Of a stretch of 64,000 bases of DNA, positions 8,420 to 16,451 are shown piece by piece (the first letter of the stretch is position 1; the number at the start of each line of letters is the position of its first letter). The position numbers and the translations under genes were made by a program. The notes beneath the pieces were generated by a model that saw only the letters and a list, made by a program, of their open reading frames with translations, did no database searches and was not told the origin of the DNA. This stretch comes from Alphaproteobacteria bacterium (GTDB lineage: Bacteria; Pseudomonadota; Alphaproteobacteria; Thalassobaculales; Thalassobaculaceae), in assembly GCA_024742605.1 (NCBI GenBank), contig JANSYC010000003.1:50073-114072 (forward strand). Reading direction: 5' to 3'.

Positions 8420-9076
8420 ATGAGCACCCTCGCAGAACAGTTGGCGGCCAATACCGCCGCCCGCCGGAAGGTGCTTGCGGCGGAGGACTGGAAGACGATC
8501 GACGGCTCCATCGCCGCGCTTGGGGCCACGGGGATTCGCTCCTCGGTCCTCAAGACCGGCGAAACAGCGCCTGATTTCGTCCTGCCCAATTCCGATGGCG
8601 TCCCGGTCAGCTCGATCGAACTGCGCGCTAAAGGACCGCTGGTGGTGAAGTTCTACCGCGGATCCTGGTGTTCCTACTGCAATGTCGAGGTGCGGGCGCT
8701 GATGGGCGTGCTGGAGGAAATCCGGAGCTTGGGTGGTGACATGGTCGGGATCACCCCGGAGCTGCCCGACGAGGCCGCAAAGATGACCGAAAAGCATGGG
8801 CTGGAGTTTGAGGTGCTGTCCGATCGCGGCAACACGATCGCGCGCGCGTACGGGCTGGTCTGGACGCTGCCTGATCATGTGCGCGAATTCTACGGAAAGA
8901 TCGGCCTGGATCTGGAACGCTCGAATGGCGACGACAGTTGGGAGCTGCCGATCCCGGGAAATTTCGTGCTGGCGCCGGACGGCATCCTGCTCGACGTGTT
9001 CGCCGATCCGGACTACCGGGTGCGGCAGGAACCCGCAGATGTGGTGGCAGCGATACGGCGCTGGCGGGGCGGCTGA
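8420..9076 (+). CDS. Peroxiredoxin-like (AhpC/TSA) family protein
   Basis: The protein has 218 residues with a thioredoxin-fold AhpC/TSA domain from about residue 45 (TGETAPDFVLPNSDG). FYRGSWCSYC at 78-87 holds the CxxC pair Cys84/Cys87 at the peroxidatic position. The following GGDMVGITPELPDEAAKM and the long insertion before PGNFVLAPDG are typical of the peroxiredoxin-like subgroup rather than classical AhpC. An N-terminal helical extension precedes the domain. CGGAGGA at 8407-8413 fixes the ATG at 8420. It is divergent from the molybdoenzyme operon, and the two share a 141-base control region. Confidence 0.82.
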   Translation: MSTLAEQLAANTAARRKVLAAEDWKTIDGSIAALGATGIRSSVLKTGETAPDFVLPNSDGVPVSSIELRAKGPLVVKFYRGSWCSYCNVEVRALMGVLEEIRSLGGDMVGITPELPDEAAKMTEKHGLEFEVLSDRGNTIARAYGLVWTLPDHVREFYGKIGLDLERSNGDDSWELPIPGNFVLAPDGILLDVFADPDYRVRQEPADVVAAIRRWRGG

Positions 9077-9170
9077 AAATCAATATTGATCGTATCAATC
9101 AACCTATCGGAAGATCGGGTGGGGCGGGCAGTCTTCCGGCTCTAATCATCACCGCTTGAAAGCGCTTCCG

Positions 9171-10574
9171 ATGTCCGCTCCTGCCGCTCCGTCGACCCAT
9201 CATATCGTCTCCGATATCTGGCGGCATGGTCTGCCGACGCCAGCGCCGCTGGAGGCCCTGTCCTTCACCGGCGCGGAGCCGGGCCTTCCCAGCAGTTTCC
9301 GCCTCGGCGCGGCGGGTCAGGCCGCGATCGCGGCGGCGGCCCTGGCGGCGGCCGAGGTCTGGCGCGCGCGTACCGGGCGCGGCCAATCGGTGGCGGTCGA
9401 CATGGCGCATGCGATGGCCGAGATGCGGAGCGAGCGGCATTTCAGCGTCGCCGGCGCCGAGACGCCGGATCTCTGGGACCCGCTCAACACCGTCTACGCG
9501 ACCGGGGACGGCGGCTGGCTGCGCATGCACACCAACTCCGCCCATCACCGGGCCGGTGTGGTGAAGATCCTGGGCTGTGCCGACACCCGTGAGGCGGTCG
9601 CGGACGCGATGCTGGGCTGGCGCGCGGAGGATTTCGAGACCGAGGCCTCCGCGCGGGGCCTGGTTGTTGCCAAGGCCCGAACCTTCGCCGAATGGGATGC
9701 GCATCCCCAGGCCCACGCGCTCGCGGCGCTTCCGTTGATGGAGGTTCGGAAAATCGGCGAGGCGCCGCCGACGCCTCTGCCGGGTCTCGGAGACCGGCCG
9801 CTGAGCGGGGTGCGGGTGCTGGATCTGACCCGGATCATCGCGGGACCGGTCGGCGGTCGCACATTGGCGGCGCACGGGGCGGAGGTGCTTCTGATCACCG
9901 CACCGCATCTGCCTGCGGTGCCGGGGCTGGTGAAAGATACCGGGCGCGGGAAGCGATCGGCCCGACTGGATCTTCGCCAGTCGGTGGACAAGGACCGGCT
10001 GCGGGATTTGGCGAAGGACGCGGACGTCTTCCTGCAGGGCTACCGCCCCGGCGGGCTCGACGATCTGGGATTCTCTGCCGAGGCGATGGCGGCGGAGAAG
10101 CCCGGGCGGATCCGGGCCGATATCTGCGCCTATGGCTTCGATGGACCCTGGGCGCCCAAGCGTGGCTTCGACTCCCTCGTGCAATGCGCGACCGGCTTCA
10201 ATCTCGCGGAGGGGGAGGCGGCCGGAACCGGCGGACCGAAGGCGTTTCCCTGCCAAGCCCTCGACCATATCTCAGGTTATCTTCTGGCGTTCGGGATCAT
10301 GGCGGCGCTGCTCCGTCGCGCGGAAGAAGGCGGCAGCTGGCAGGTGCGGGTGTCCCTCGCGCAGACCGCTCTCTGGTTGCGCGGGCTCGGGCGTCTGTCG
10401 GACGGCCTGTCCGCACCCGATCCGGGTGCGGCGGAGGTGGCGCCCTTCCTCGAGGCGACAGAGTCCGGTTTCGGCCCGCTGCGCGCGGTCCGGCACAGCG
10501 CCGTTCTGTCCGAAACCCCCGCCCGATGGGAACAGCCCTGCGTGCCGCACGGGACACACAAGGCGGAGTGGTAG
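9171..10574 (+). CDS. CoA transferase family III (CaiB/BaiF), halves in reversed order
   Basis: This 467-residue protein belongs to the formyl-CoA-transferase/CaiB family but its order is unusual. The first ~200 residues resemble the C-terminal half of the family (WRARTGRGQSVAVDMAHAMAE, then VYATGDGGWLRMHTN). PLSGVRVLDLTRIIAGPVGG, normally at the N-terminus, comes at about 210, and the Asp-containing LDHISGYLLAFGIMAALLRR near 370 follows. Only the second half keeps the catalytic-type Asp. It moves CoA between carboxylic acids; substrates unknown. The ATG at 9171 is preferred; a TTG five codons upstream is possible. The C-terminus (PCVPHGTHKAEW) looks natural rather than truncated. Confidence 0.82.
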   Translation: MSAPAAPSTHHIVSDIWRHGLPTPAPLEALSFTGAEPGLPSSFRLGAAGQAAIAAAALAAAEVWRARTGRGQSVAVDMAHAMAEMRSERHFSVAGAETPDLWDPLNTVYATGDGGWLRMHTNSAHHRAGVVKILGCADTREAVADAMLGWRAEDFETEASARGLVVAKARTFAEWDAHPQAHALAALPLMEVRKIGEAPPTPLPGLGDRPLSGVRVLDLTRIIAGPVGGRTLAAHGAEVLLITAPHLPAVPGLVKDTGRGKRSARLDLRQSVDKDRLRDLAKDADVFLQGYRPGGLDDLGFSAEAMAAEKPGRIRADICAYGFDGPWAPKRGFDSLVQCATGFNLAEGEAAGTGGPKAFPCQALDHISGYLLAFGIMAALLRRAEEGGSWQVRVSLAQTALWLRGLGRLSDGLSAPDPGAAEVAPFLEATESGFGPLRAVRHSAVLSETPARWEQPCVPHGTHKAEW

Positions 10575-10767
10575 TCTCCGACTCGGCGCATTCGAGCCGG
10601 AAACCATCCGCACCGCGTCGGATTTTCCCCGATGAGAGGCGCGCTTGTCAGGGCCGCGTGCCGTTTTCCTTGCCCCGACCACCCTTGGGGCGGTATCAGG
10701 GCGTCCTTTCGTCCCGATATCGCCACCGTGATGCGCCGGAGCGCGCGCCACACGCCAAGGAAGGCCC
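10575..10767. other. Non-coding gap
   Basis: The 193 bases between the CoA transferase and the glycosyltransferase hold no convincing gene. GCCCC at 10672-10676 can pair with GGGGC at 10687-10691, but no T-run follows, so I do not call a terminator. Confidence 0.4.
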
Positions 10768-11538
10768 GTGCCGGAGTCCAAACCCATCCCGGCCGAGAGC
10801 ACAGCATCGCCGTTGATTTCGGTTGTGGTTCCGGTCCTGAACGAACAAGACAACGTCGCCCCCCTGATCGGGGAGATCCGCGCGGCGCTCGGGTCCGCCT
10901 GCGCGTATGAGATCGTCTATGTGGACGACGGCTCGACCGACGCGACCCTGGCCAATCTGCAGGCGACCCGGTTGACGGCGCCGGAGCTGCGGATCCTCCA
11001 GCACGGGGAGAAGCGCGGCCAGTCGGAAGCCTTGCGCTCCGGCATCCTGGCGGCGCGGGGCCGTCTGATCGTGACGCTGGACGGGGACCGGCAGAACGAT
11101 CCCGCCGATATACCGAGGTTGATCGAGGCGCATGAGAAGCTCGAGCGCTTGGGGAAATCGTCGATCATGATCACCGGTCATCGGATCAACCGCCGTGATA
11201 CCGTCGCCAAGCGCCGCGCCTCGCGGGCGGCGAACTGGCTGCGGTCCCGTGCCCTACGGGACGACAATCCGGATACCGGATGTTCGCTGAAGCTTTTTGA
11301 GCGGGATCTTTATCTCCGGATGCCGTATTTCAGCCACATGCATCGGTTCCTTCCTGCCCTGGCCCAACGTGAAGGGGCGAGCGTCGAGGTGGTGCCGGTC
11401 AACCATCGGGCACGCGAGCAGGGCGTGTCAAAGTACAGCAATCTCGGCCGCCTGAAGGTCGGGGTGATTGATCTGTTCGGGGTGATGTGGTTGATGCGCC
11501 GCGCGCCCAAGGGCGGTCAGGCCCGTGAAGTGGAGTAG
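10768..11538 (+). CDS. Glycosyltransferase family 2 (polyprenyl-phosphate sugar transferase-like)
   Basis: The 256-residue protein is a GT-A fold transferase of the dolichyl-phosphate-mannose-synthase/ArnC type. ISVVVPVLNEQDNV (17-30) and VDDGSTD (52-58) bind the nucleotide sugar, and LDGD (104-107) supplies the metal-binding acids. DTGCSLKLFERD and HRAREQGVSKYSN match the acceptor side. No membrane helices are evident, so it should work at the cytoplasmic face of the membrane, loading a sugar onto a lipid carrier. The GTG at 10768 follows AAGGAAGG. The next gene starts 5 bases after the stop and encodes a small membrane partner, as in aminoarabinose-like lipid A modification loci. Confidence 0.85.
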   Translation: MPESKPIPAESTASPLISVVVPVLNEQDNVAPLIGEIRAALGSACAYEIVYVDDGSTDATLANLQATRLTAPELRILQHGEKRGQSEALRSGILAARGRLIVTLDGDRQNDPADIPRLIEAHEKLERLGKSSIMITGHRINRRDTVAKRRASRAANWLRSRALRDDNPDTGCSLKLFERDLYLRMPYFSHMHRFLPALAQREGASVEVVPVNHRAREQGVSKYSNLGRLKVGVIDLFGVMWLMRRAPKGGQAREVE

Positions 11539-11543
11539 CGCTC

Positions 11544-11894
11544 GTGCTGCAGGGAATTCTCGATAACTTTCTGAATCTCACGGTCGAAGAGAAGGTGATG
11601 CTGACGGTCGGGTTCGCCGGTCAGTTCCTGTTCGCCATGCGGTTCATCATCCAATGGCTGAAGAGCGAGATCAGCCGGAAGAGCGTGATTCCGATCGCCT
11701 TCTGGTACTTTTCAATCCTGGGAGGCGCTACTCTGTTCGTCTACGCTCTGTGGCGCCAGGATCCGGTGTTCATCCTGGGACAGGGAACGGGCTTGTTCAT
11801 CTACAGCCGCAATCTGTTCCTGATCCACCGGGAGAAGCGGGAGGCACAGGAAGAATCGGTGCGCCTTGCCAAAGAGCCCGCCGCCGAGTCGTAA
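11544..11894 (+). CDS. Lipid-A-disaccharide synthase N-terminal-like membrane protein
   Basis: The product has 116 residues and about three membrane spans. It matches the LABN domain: MLTVGFAGQFLFAMRFIIQW, SEISRKSVIPIAFWYFSILGG and GQGTGLFIYSRNLFLI. Despite the name, the domain is not the LpxB catalytic part. It is found next to GT2 and GT39-type genes and is thought to help move or present polyprenyl-linked sugars. It is co-transcribed with the GT2 gene, but the GT39/ArnT-like transferase that usually completes such a set is absent. The start is a GTG shortly after GGAG. Confidence 0.85.
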   Translation: MLQGILDNFLNLTVEEKVMLTVGFAGQFLFAMRFIIQWLKSEISRKSVIPIAFWYFSILGGATLFVYALWRQDPVFILGQGTGLFIYSRNLFLIHREKREAQEESVRLAKEPAAES

Positions 11895-11928
11895 GTCTTT
11901 TTCCGCCCGCGATCCCAGGAGAACTTTA

Positions 11929-12852
11929 TTGGCCGGTCCCCGCATCGTCTCGCTGCTTCCCAGTGCCACCGAAATCGTGGCCGCCTTGGGCATGCGACCG
12001 AATTTGGTCGGCCGCAGCCACGAATGTGACTACCCCGAGGATGTGCAGCGGGTCCCGGTGATGACCCGCCCCCGGGTCGATCCCCTGAAGCCGTCGCGCC
12101 GGATCCACCGCGATGTCCAGGAGATGATCCGGAAGGCCCTGTCGGTCTTCGAGGTCGATGTGGAACGCCTCAAGGCGGCCAAGCCGGACATCATCCTGAC
12201 CCAGAATCAATGCGCCGCCTGCGCGGTCCATGAGGACCAGCTCGCCGAGGCGGTCAACAGCTGGACCGGCGCGAAACCGGTGATCCTGTCCCTGGCTCCG
12301 GCCCGCTTGGCCGATGTGTGGGCGGATTTCGGACGGGTGGGCGACATTCTGGATATCGGATGGGCCGGACGGGAGCTGAGCAACCGCGCCAAGGAACGGG
12401 TCGAGATCCTGGGCGAGCGGATGCCCGAGATCGAGGTTCGGCGGCGGATCGCCTGCGTCGAATGGTTTGACCCGCCGATGCTGGCCGGGAACTGGATTCC
12501 GGAGCTGCTGACCGCCATGGGCGCCGATCCGGTGGGTGTGAAGCCGGGCGTGCATTCCGAAGCGACCAAACTAAAGGACATCGTCGCCCTCGACCCCGAC
12601 GGTATGATCCTGATGCCCTGCGGCTTTGACCTCGCCCGGACCGCCGAGGAGGCGACGCCTTTTCTCACGCGGAACACGGTCGCCCGTATGCGGGCGGTCC
12701 GCACCAAGCAGATCTGGCTTGCCGATGGCAGCGCCTATTTCAACCGCCCTGGCCCGCGCCTGATCACCTCGCTGGAGATTCTGGCCGAGATGCTGCATCC
12801 CAGTGCCTTCAACTTCGGGCATGAAGGCACAGCTTGGACCAAGCTGGTCTAG
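11929..12852 (+). CDS. BtuF-like cobalamin/metal-binding protein without signal peptide
   Basis: The 307-residue protein has the two-lobed periplasmic-binding fold of the TroA/BtuF class: [18 protein letters not shown] at the N-terminus, a long linking helix, and [12 protein letters not shown] in the second lobe. It starts directly with the first strand and lacks a signal peptide, so it is probably cytoplasmic, and no ABC permease or ATPase lies nearby. [15 protein letters not shown] contains two cysteines that recur in the cytosolic subgroup annotated as cobalamin-binding. I choose the TTG at 11929 because AGGAGA sits just upstream; the frame extends to 11866 through the previous gene. The 3' end overlaps the convergent enolase gene by 4 bases. 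Confidence 0.8.
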   Translation: MAGPRIVSLLPSATEIVAALGMRPNLVGRSHECDYPEDVQRVPVMTRPRVDPLKPSRRIHRDVQEMIRKALSVFEVDVERLKAAKPDIILTQNQCAACAVHEDQLAEAVNSWTGAKPVILSLAPARLADVWADFGRVGDILDIGWAGRELSNRAKERVEILGERMPEIEVRRRIACVEWFDPPMLAGNWIPELLTAMGADPVGVKPGVHSEATKLKDIVALDPDGMILMPCGFDLARTAEEATPFLTRNTVARMRAVRTKQIWLADGSAYFNRPGPRLITSLEILAEMLHPSAFNFGHEGTAWTKLV

Positions 12853-13946
12853 AACCTTCGATAGGTTTCAAGTTTCTGCCAATCGAATCGTACCCCGGTG
12901 CCGGGAAGATCGGGCGCGACGGCGAGCCCGTCTTTCAGGACGACCTGGTCTTGCGCGTAGGTATCGATATCGAAGGAGTGGGATTCCACCCAGCCCGCGT
13001 TGGGCTGTCCGGAGACCAGGCTGACCGCCAGTTCCTGCATCCCGTGAGAACAGACCGGAATGCCATGCCGGTCCGCCAGACGGGCAGCGCGGAGCCATCC
13101 GGTGATACCGCCGCAGTTCGACGGATCGGGCTGCAGGAAGGATAGTTTCGACAGCCGCATGGCGCGCTCGAATTCGTGGATGGTGTGCAGATTTTCGCCC
13201 ATCGCCAGCGGGAACCCAGTCTGCTCCGAGATCCGTCCGTAGCCCTCGAAATCGTCGGGTTCGATGGGTTCCTCGAACCAGAGCAAACCGAAGGGCCTGA
13301 ATGCTTCGCAGGCGGCGAGTGCCTGCTCGACCGTCAGCGCGTAGTTGGCATCGACCATGAACGCGATGTCCGGCCCAACCGCGTCCCGTACGGCGGCCAC
13401 CCGCGCCACATCCTCTGCCAAATCGTCCTTGCCGACCTTGATCTTGACCGCGTTGAAGCCGTGCGCGATGTGCGCCTCGACTCCCTCAACCAGTTTCTCG
13501 ACCGGATAGTTCAGATCTATGCCACCCCGATAGATCTTGGCGCGACGGCCCGCGCCACCGGCCATTTTCCATAGTGGCTGGTCGGTCGCTTGACCGCGCA
13601 GGTCCCATAGGGCGATATCCACTGCCGACATGGCGAAGGCCAGGATGCCGCCGCGTCCGACATAGTGGAAATGGCCTTCAAGGTCATCGTGGATCTGGTC
13701 GATCTCGGCCGCGTCGCGCCCAATCAGATACGGTGCCAGATCGCGGGCGATCATCGCATGAATCGCGTGCCCGCCCCGACCGCCGGTATAGCTGTAGCCG
13801 GTGCCTGTGCTTCCGTCGGTCAGAGTTATCCTGCAGGTAATCAGTTCGAAATCCTTATGGTCGCCGTGCTTGGCGTCCGACATGACCTCCGGTAAGGGAA
13901 GGACATAGAGATCGGCCTGGATGGAGCGGATTTCGGTTCCCGGCAT
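12849..13946 (-). CDS. Enolase-superfamily enzyme (mandelate racemase/muconate lactonizing type)
   Basis: The protein has 365 residues. The barrel domain shows the general base NAVKIKVGK (KxK), the three metal ligands in [14 protein letters not shown] and MGENLH, and a late SHGMQE block with a candidate catalytic His. This set is typical of the mandelate racemase subgroup, which contains sugar-acid dehydratases and racemases. Its substrate is not readable. A galactonate- or galactarate-type dehydratase would fit with dgoK-dgoA 14 kb away, but that is inference. The start at 13946 is supported by GAGGAA. It is divergent from the methyltransferase gene. Confidence 0.85.
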   Translation of the reverse strand: MPGTEIRSIQADLYVLPLPEVMSDAKHGDHKDFELITCRITLTDGSTGTGYSYTGGRGGHAIHAMIARDLAPYLIGRDAAEIDQIHDDLEGHFHYVGRGGILAFAMSAVDIALWDLRGQATDQPLWKMAGGAGRRAKIYRGGIDLNYPVEKLVEGVEAHIAHGFNAVKIKVGKDDLAEDVARVAAVRDAVGPDIAFMVDANYALTVEQALAACEAFRPFGLLWFEEPIEPDDFEGYGRISEQTGFPLAMGENLHTIHEFERAMRLSKLSFLQPDPSNCGGITGWLRAARLADRHGIPVCSHGMQELAVSLVSGQPNAGWVESHSFDIDTYAQDQVVLKDGLAVAPDLPGTGVRFDWQKLETYRRF

Positions 13947-14072
13947 GGCGTTTCCTCGATTTTTGGTCAGCTTAGGCTTGACTTCCCTTGGTGCCAAGCG
14001 CCGTTCCCGCTTGGTCCTATGGGTTCCGGTCTCCGTCGCCGACAGTACAAGGGCACCACGGAGGACGCGGAG

Positions 14073-14819
14073 ATGGCTCAATACACGGGCACTTGGAGCG
14101 AGGCCGAAAGCAGGACTTATCGGGATCTCTCGGCCTACGCGGTGCCGCGCCGGGAAGAACAGATCGAGTTGATGGTCGATCGGGTTGCGGCGACCGAGGC
14201 GTCCGGAGATATCCTGGAAATCTGCTGCGGCGAAGGCTTGCTGCTGGCTGCTTTAGCCCCAAGGATGCCGGAGGCTGGCCTGCTTGGTTATGACGGCTCG
14301 GACAGCATGCTGGAGGCGACCCGGAGCCGCGTACCCGGGGACCGGCTGACCACCCGTAAGATCGATCTCGCCGACCGGAGTTGGCGTGTGTCCGTACGTC
14401 CGCTGCGGGCGGTGGTGTCGTCTCTGGCAATCCATCATCTTGATGGGCCGGGCAAGCGCGACCTGTTCTCCGATATCCTGGAAATGCTGACGCCTGGCGG
14501 GGTGTTCGTGCTGGCCGATATCATCCGACCTCTGAACCCGGCGAGCTACGGAATCGCGGCCAAGCTTTGGGATTCCGAGACCCAGCAGAGGTCCGTTGCT
14601 CTCGACGGGGACGAGCGCGGTTTCGCACAGTTCCAGGCGGCGGACTGGAACCACTTCCACCACGGAGAGCCGGACCTGGCGCTCAATCCGGACCCGATCG
14701 ACAAGCCCTCGACCCTGACCGAACAGCTGGACTGGCTCCGGGCGATCGGATTCATCGAGGTCGACCTGCATTGGATGACCGCCGGCCAGATGATCCTGAG
14801 CGCGGTGAAGCCGCAGTGA
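14073..14819 (+). CDS. Class I SAM-dependent methyltransferase
   Basis: This 248-residue protein carries a Rossmann-type methyltransferase domain: [15 protein letters not shown] (motif I, SAM binding, near residue 50), [14 protein letters not shown] (motif II) and [12 protein letters not shown] (motif IV). [13 protein letters not shown] follows. The C-terminal third is rich in His and Trp ([10 protein letters not shown]) and ends [14 protein letters not shown], as in small-molecule methyltransferases of the ubiE-like group. The acceptor is unknown. ACGGAGGA at 14058-14065 supports the ATG at 14073. It stands alone between a divergent enolase gene and a convergent TPP-enzyme gene. Confidence 0.82.
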   Translation: MAQYTGTWSEAESRTYRDLSAYAVPRREEQIELMVDRVAATEASGDILEICCGEGLLLAALAPRMPEAGLLGYDGSDSMLEATRSRVPGDRLTTRKIDLADRSWRVSVRPLRAVVSSLAIHHLDGPGKRDLFSDILEMLTPGGVFVLADIIRPLNPASYGIAAKLWDSETQQRSVALDGDERGFAQFQAADWNHFHHGEPDLALNPDPIDKPSTLTEQLDWLRAIGFIEVDLHWMTAGQMILSAVKPQ

Positions 14820-14825
14820 GGAGTT

Positions 14826-16451
14826 TCAGATTCGACCGTCGTAGCTTTTCCGGTCGATCCGGCAGGCGCAGAGGGTGAACGTGTCGGCCGTCAGTCCTTC
14901 GCGGATGGCTGCATCCAGACACGCCCGATCCTCGCAGACCACGCCGCGCGCGCCGAGGACCTGCGCGATCCCGGCGAAGTCAGTTTCCGGGAAATCCACA
15001 CCGGCATTGGCATAGGTCATCGAGCGCTGTTTGAGTTCGATCAGCGCCAGCGAGGCGTCCACGAACACGACGACGATCACCGGCAGCTTCAGGTCCCGCA
15101 GCGTGACCAGCTCGCCCAGGATCATCTCGAGCCCGGCGTCTCCGGTGAATGCCACCACGGCCCGCCCAGGGGCTGCGAGTTTGGCGCCGGTCGCGAGCGG
15201 CAGCGCGCAGCCCATGGTGCACAGGCCGGTGGATTGCAGCACCGCGTGCGGCACGAAGCTCTCCCAGACCTGGCTCGCCAGGATGCGGTGTGCGCCGCTG
15301 TCTATTGTGATCACCGCGTCGCGCGGCACGGCCTGTCGGACGGTGGTGACGATCGCCGCCGGGCCCCAGGCCTCGTTCTGGCCGTATGCCCCGGCCAGCG
15401 CCTCCTTGGCAGTTGCCGGCGCGCCGTCGGGCCAGCGGGTCGGGGCGGGCGAGACACCGGCGCCGATCACGTCCAGCGTGGCGCCCACATGTCCGACGAA
15501 CGAGACCGTCGCCTGATGCATGTAGGCGGTGTTCGGGGCCGCCGCGATCTCGATCACGTGCTGGGTCTCGGGGTTCCAGACATTGCGCCAGCCGACCCGC
15601 ATCTCGATCGGATCGTAGCCCGCCAGGATCACCAGATCGGCCGCGCGCAACAGAGGCAGGATCTGCCTGTCGGCCACCGGCGACAGCCCGGCGCCGCCAA
15701 GGGAGAGGGGGTCGTCGTCCGGCACCACACCCTTGGCCTTGTAGGTGGCGACCACAGGTATCTTGAAACGGGTGGCGAAGGCGCGCACCTGATCGGCGCA
15801 GCCCTGGGTCACAACGTCCAGGCCGACCAGCAGGATCGGCCGCTCCGCCACTCCCAGCCAGGATCGGCATGCCTCCAGGTCCTGGCTTGCTGCAGGTACC
15901 GCGGGGAGGATCGGTGCCCGGCGGGAGGTCGGCGTATCTGCGACTTCGGTTGCGGCCACGGTGATCGGCAGGTCCAGATGCACCGGCCCCGGCCGCTGGT
16001 CGGTCGCGATCGCCAACGCCTTGTCGGTCTGCGCGTCCACCGCACCGGCAACCACCCGAAAACTCGCCTTGGTGACCGGGCGGAACACCTGCTGGTGGTC
16101 GAAGACCTGGTGGTTATAGGTAACGGCCTCGTCCTCGTCGACGCAGCCGGTGATGACGATAAGTGGCACCCGATCCTGCTCGGCATTGGCGGCCACGTTG
16201 ACGGCGTTCGCGGCTCCTGGTCCGACGGTCGCCACCAGGATGCCCGGCGCGCCGGTCATGTGATGCACGCCTTCGGCCATGAAACCGGCGGCGTTCTCGT
16301 GCTTGGCCAGCAGGAAGGTGATCCCGGCCTTTTCCAGCGCGTCGATGATGGTCAGGACCTCGCCACCGGGAATCCCGAAGGCGTAGCGGCAGCCAGCCTC
16401 ATACAGCCGGCGCGCCAGCAGGTCCGCGACCCGCGATGGGACGGCGGTCAT
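14826..16451 (-). CDS. Thiamine-diphosphate enzyme, acetolactate-synthase-like
   Basis: The 541-residue protein has the three-domain layout of acetolactate synthase relatives. Glu52 in KHENAAGFMAEG is the conserved cofactor-activating Glu. The Mg/TPP motif is altered: GDAGLEM replaces GDG and VVVFVDASLALI has Val-Asp where Asn-Asp is usual. LIELKQRSMTYANAGVDFPETDF follows. It is probably a decarboxylase or carboligase acting on a 2-keto acid, not the biosynthetic synthase: no ilvN is present. Its ATG overlaps the stop of the desulfinase-like gene as ATGA, so it is the second gene of that operon. Sulfoacetaldehyde acetyltransferase-type chemistry is one possibility, unproven. Confidence 0.8.
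   Translation of the reverse strand: MTAVPSRVADLLARRLYEAGCRYAFGIPGGEVLTIIDALEKAGITFLLAKHENAAGFMAEGVHHMTGAPGILVATVGPGAANAVNVAANAEQDRVPLIVITGCVDEDEAVTYNHQVFDHQQVFRPVTKASFRVVAGAVDAQTDKALAIATDQRPGPVHLDLPITVAATEVADTPTSRRAPILPAVPAASQDLEACRSWLGVAERPILLVGLDVVTQGCADQVRAFATRFKIPVVATYKAKGVVPDDDPLSLGGAGLSPVADRQILPLLRAADLVILAGYDPIEMRVGWRNVWNPETQHVIEIAAAPNTAYMHQATVSFVGHVGATLDVIGAGVSPAPTRWPDGAPATAKEALAGAYGQNEAWGPAAIVTTVRQAVPRDAVITIDSGAHRILASQVWESFVPHAVLQSTGLCTMGCALPLATGAKLAAPGRAVVAFTGDAGLEMILGELVTLRDLKLPVIVVVFVDASLALIELKQRSMTYANAGVDFPETDFAGIAQVLGARGVVCEDRACLDAAIREGLTADTFTLCACRIDRKSYDGRI

Noticed and set aside
6863..9076. Selenocysteine (in-frame TGA) in the redox genes
   Set aside because: All catalytic positions read as Cys codons and each gene ends normally at its expected length.
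10575..10767. Intrinsic terminator after the CoA transferase
   Set aside because: The GCCCC/GGGGC stem is short and no T-run follows.
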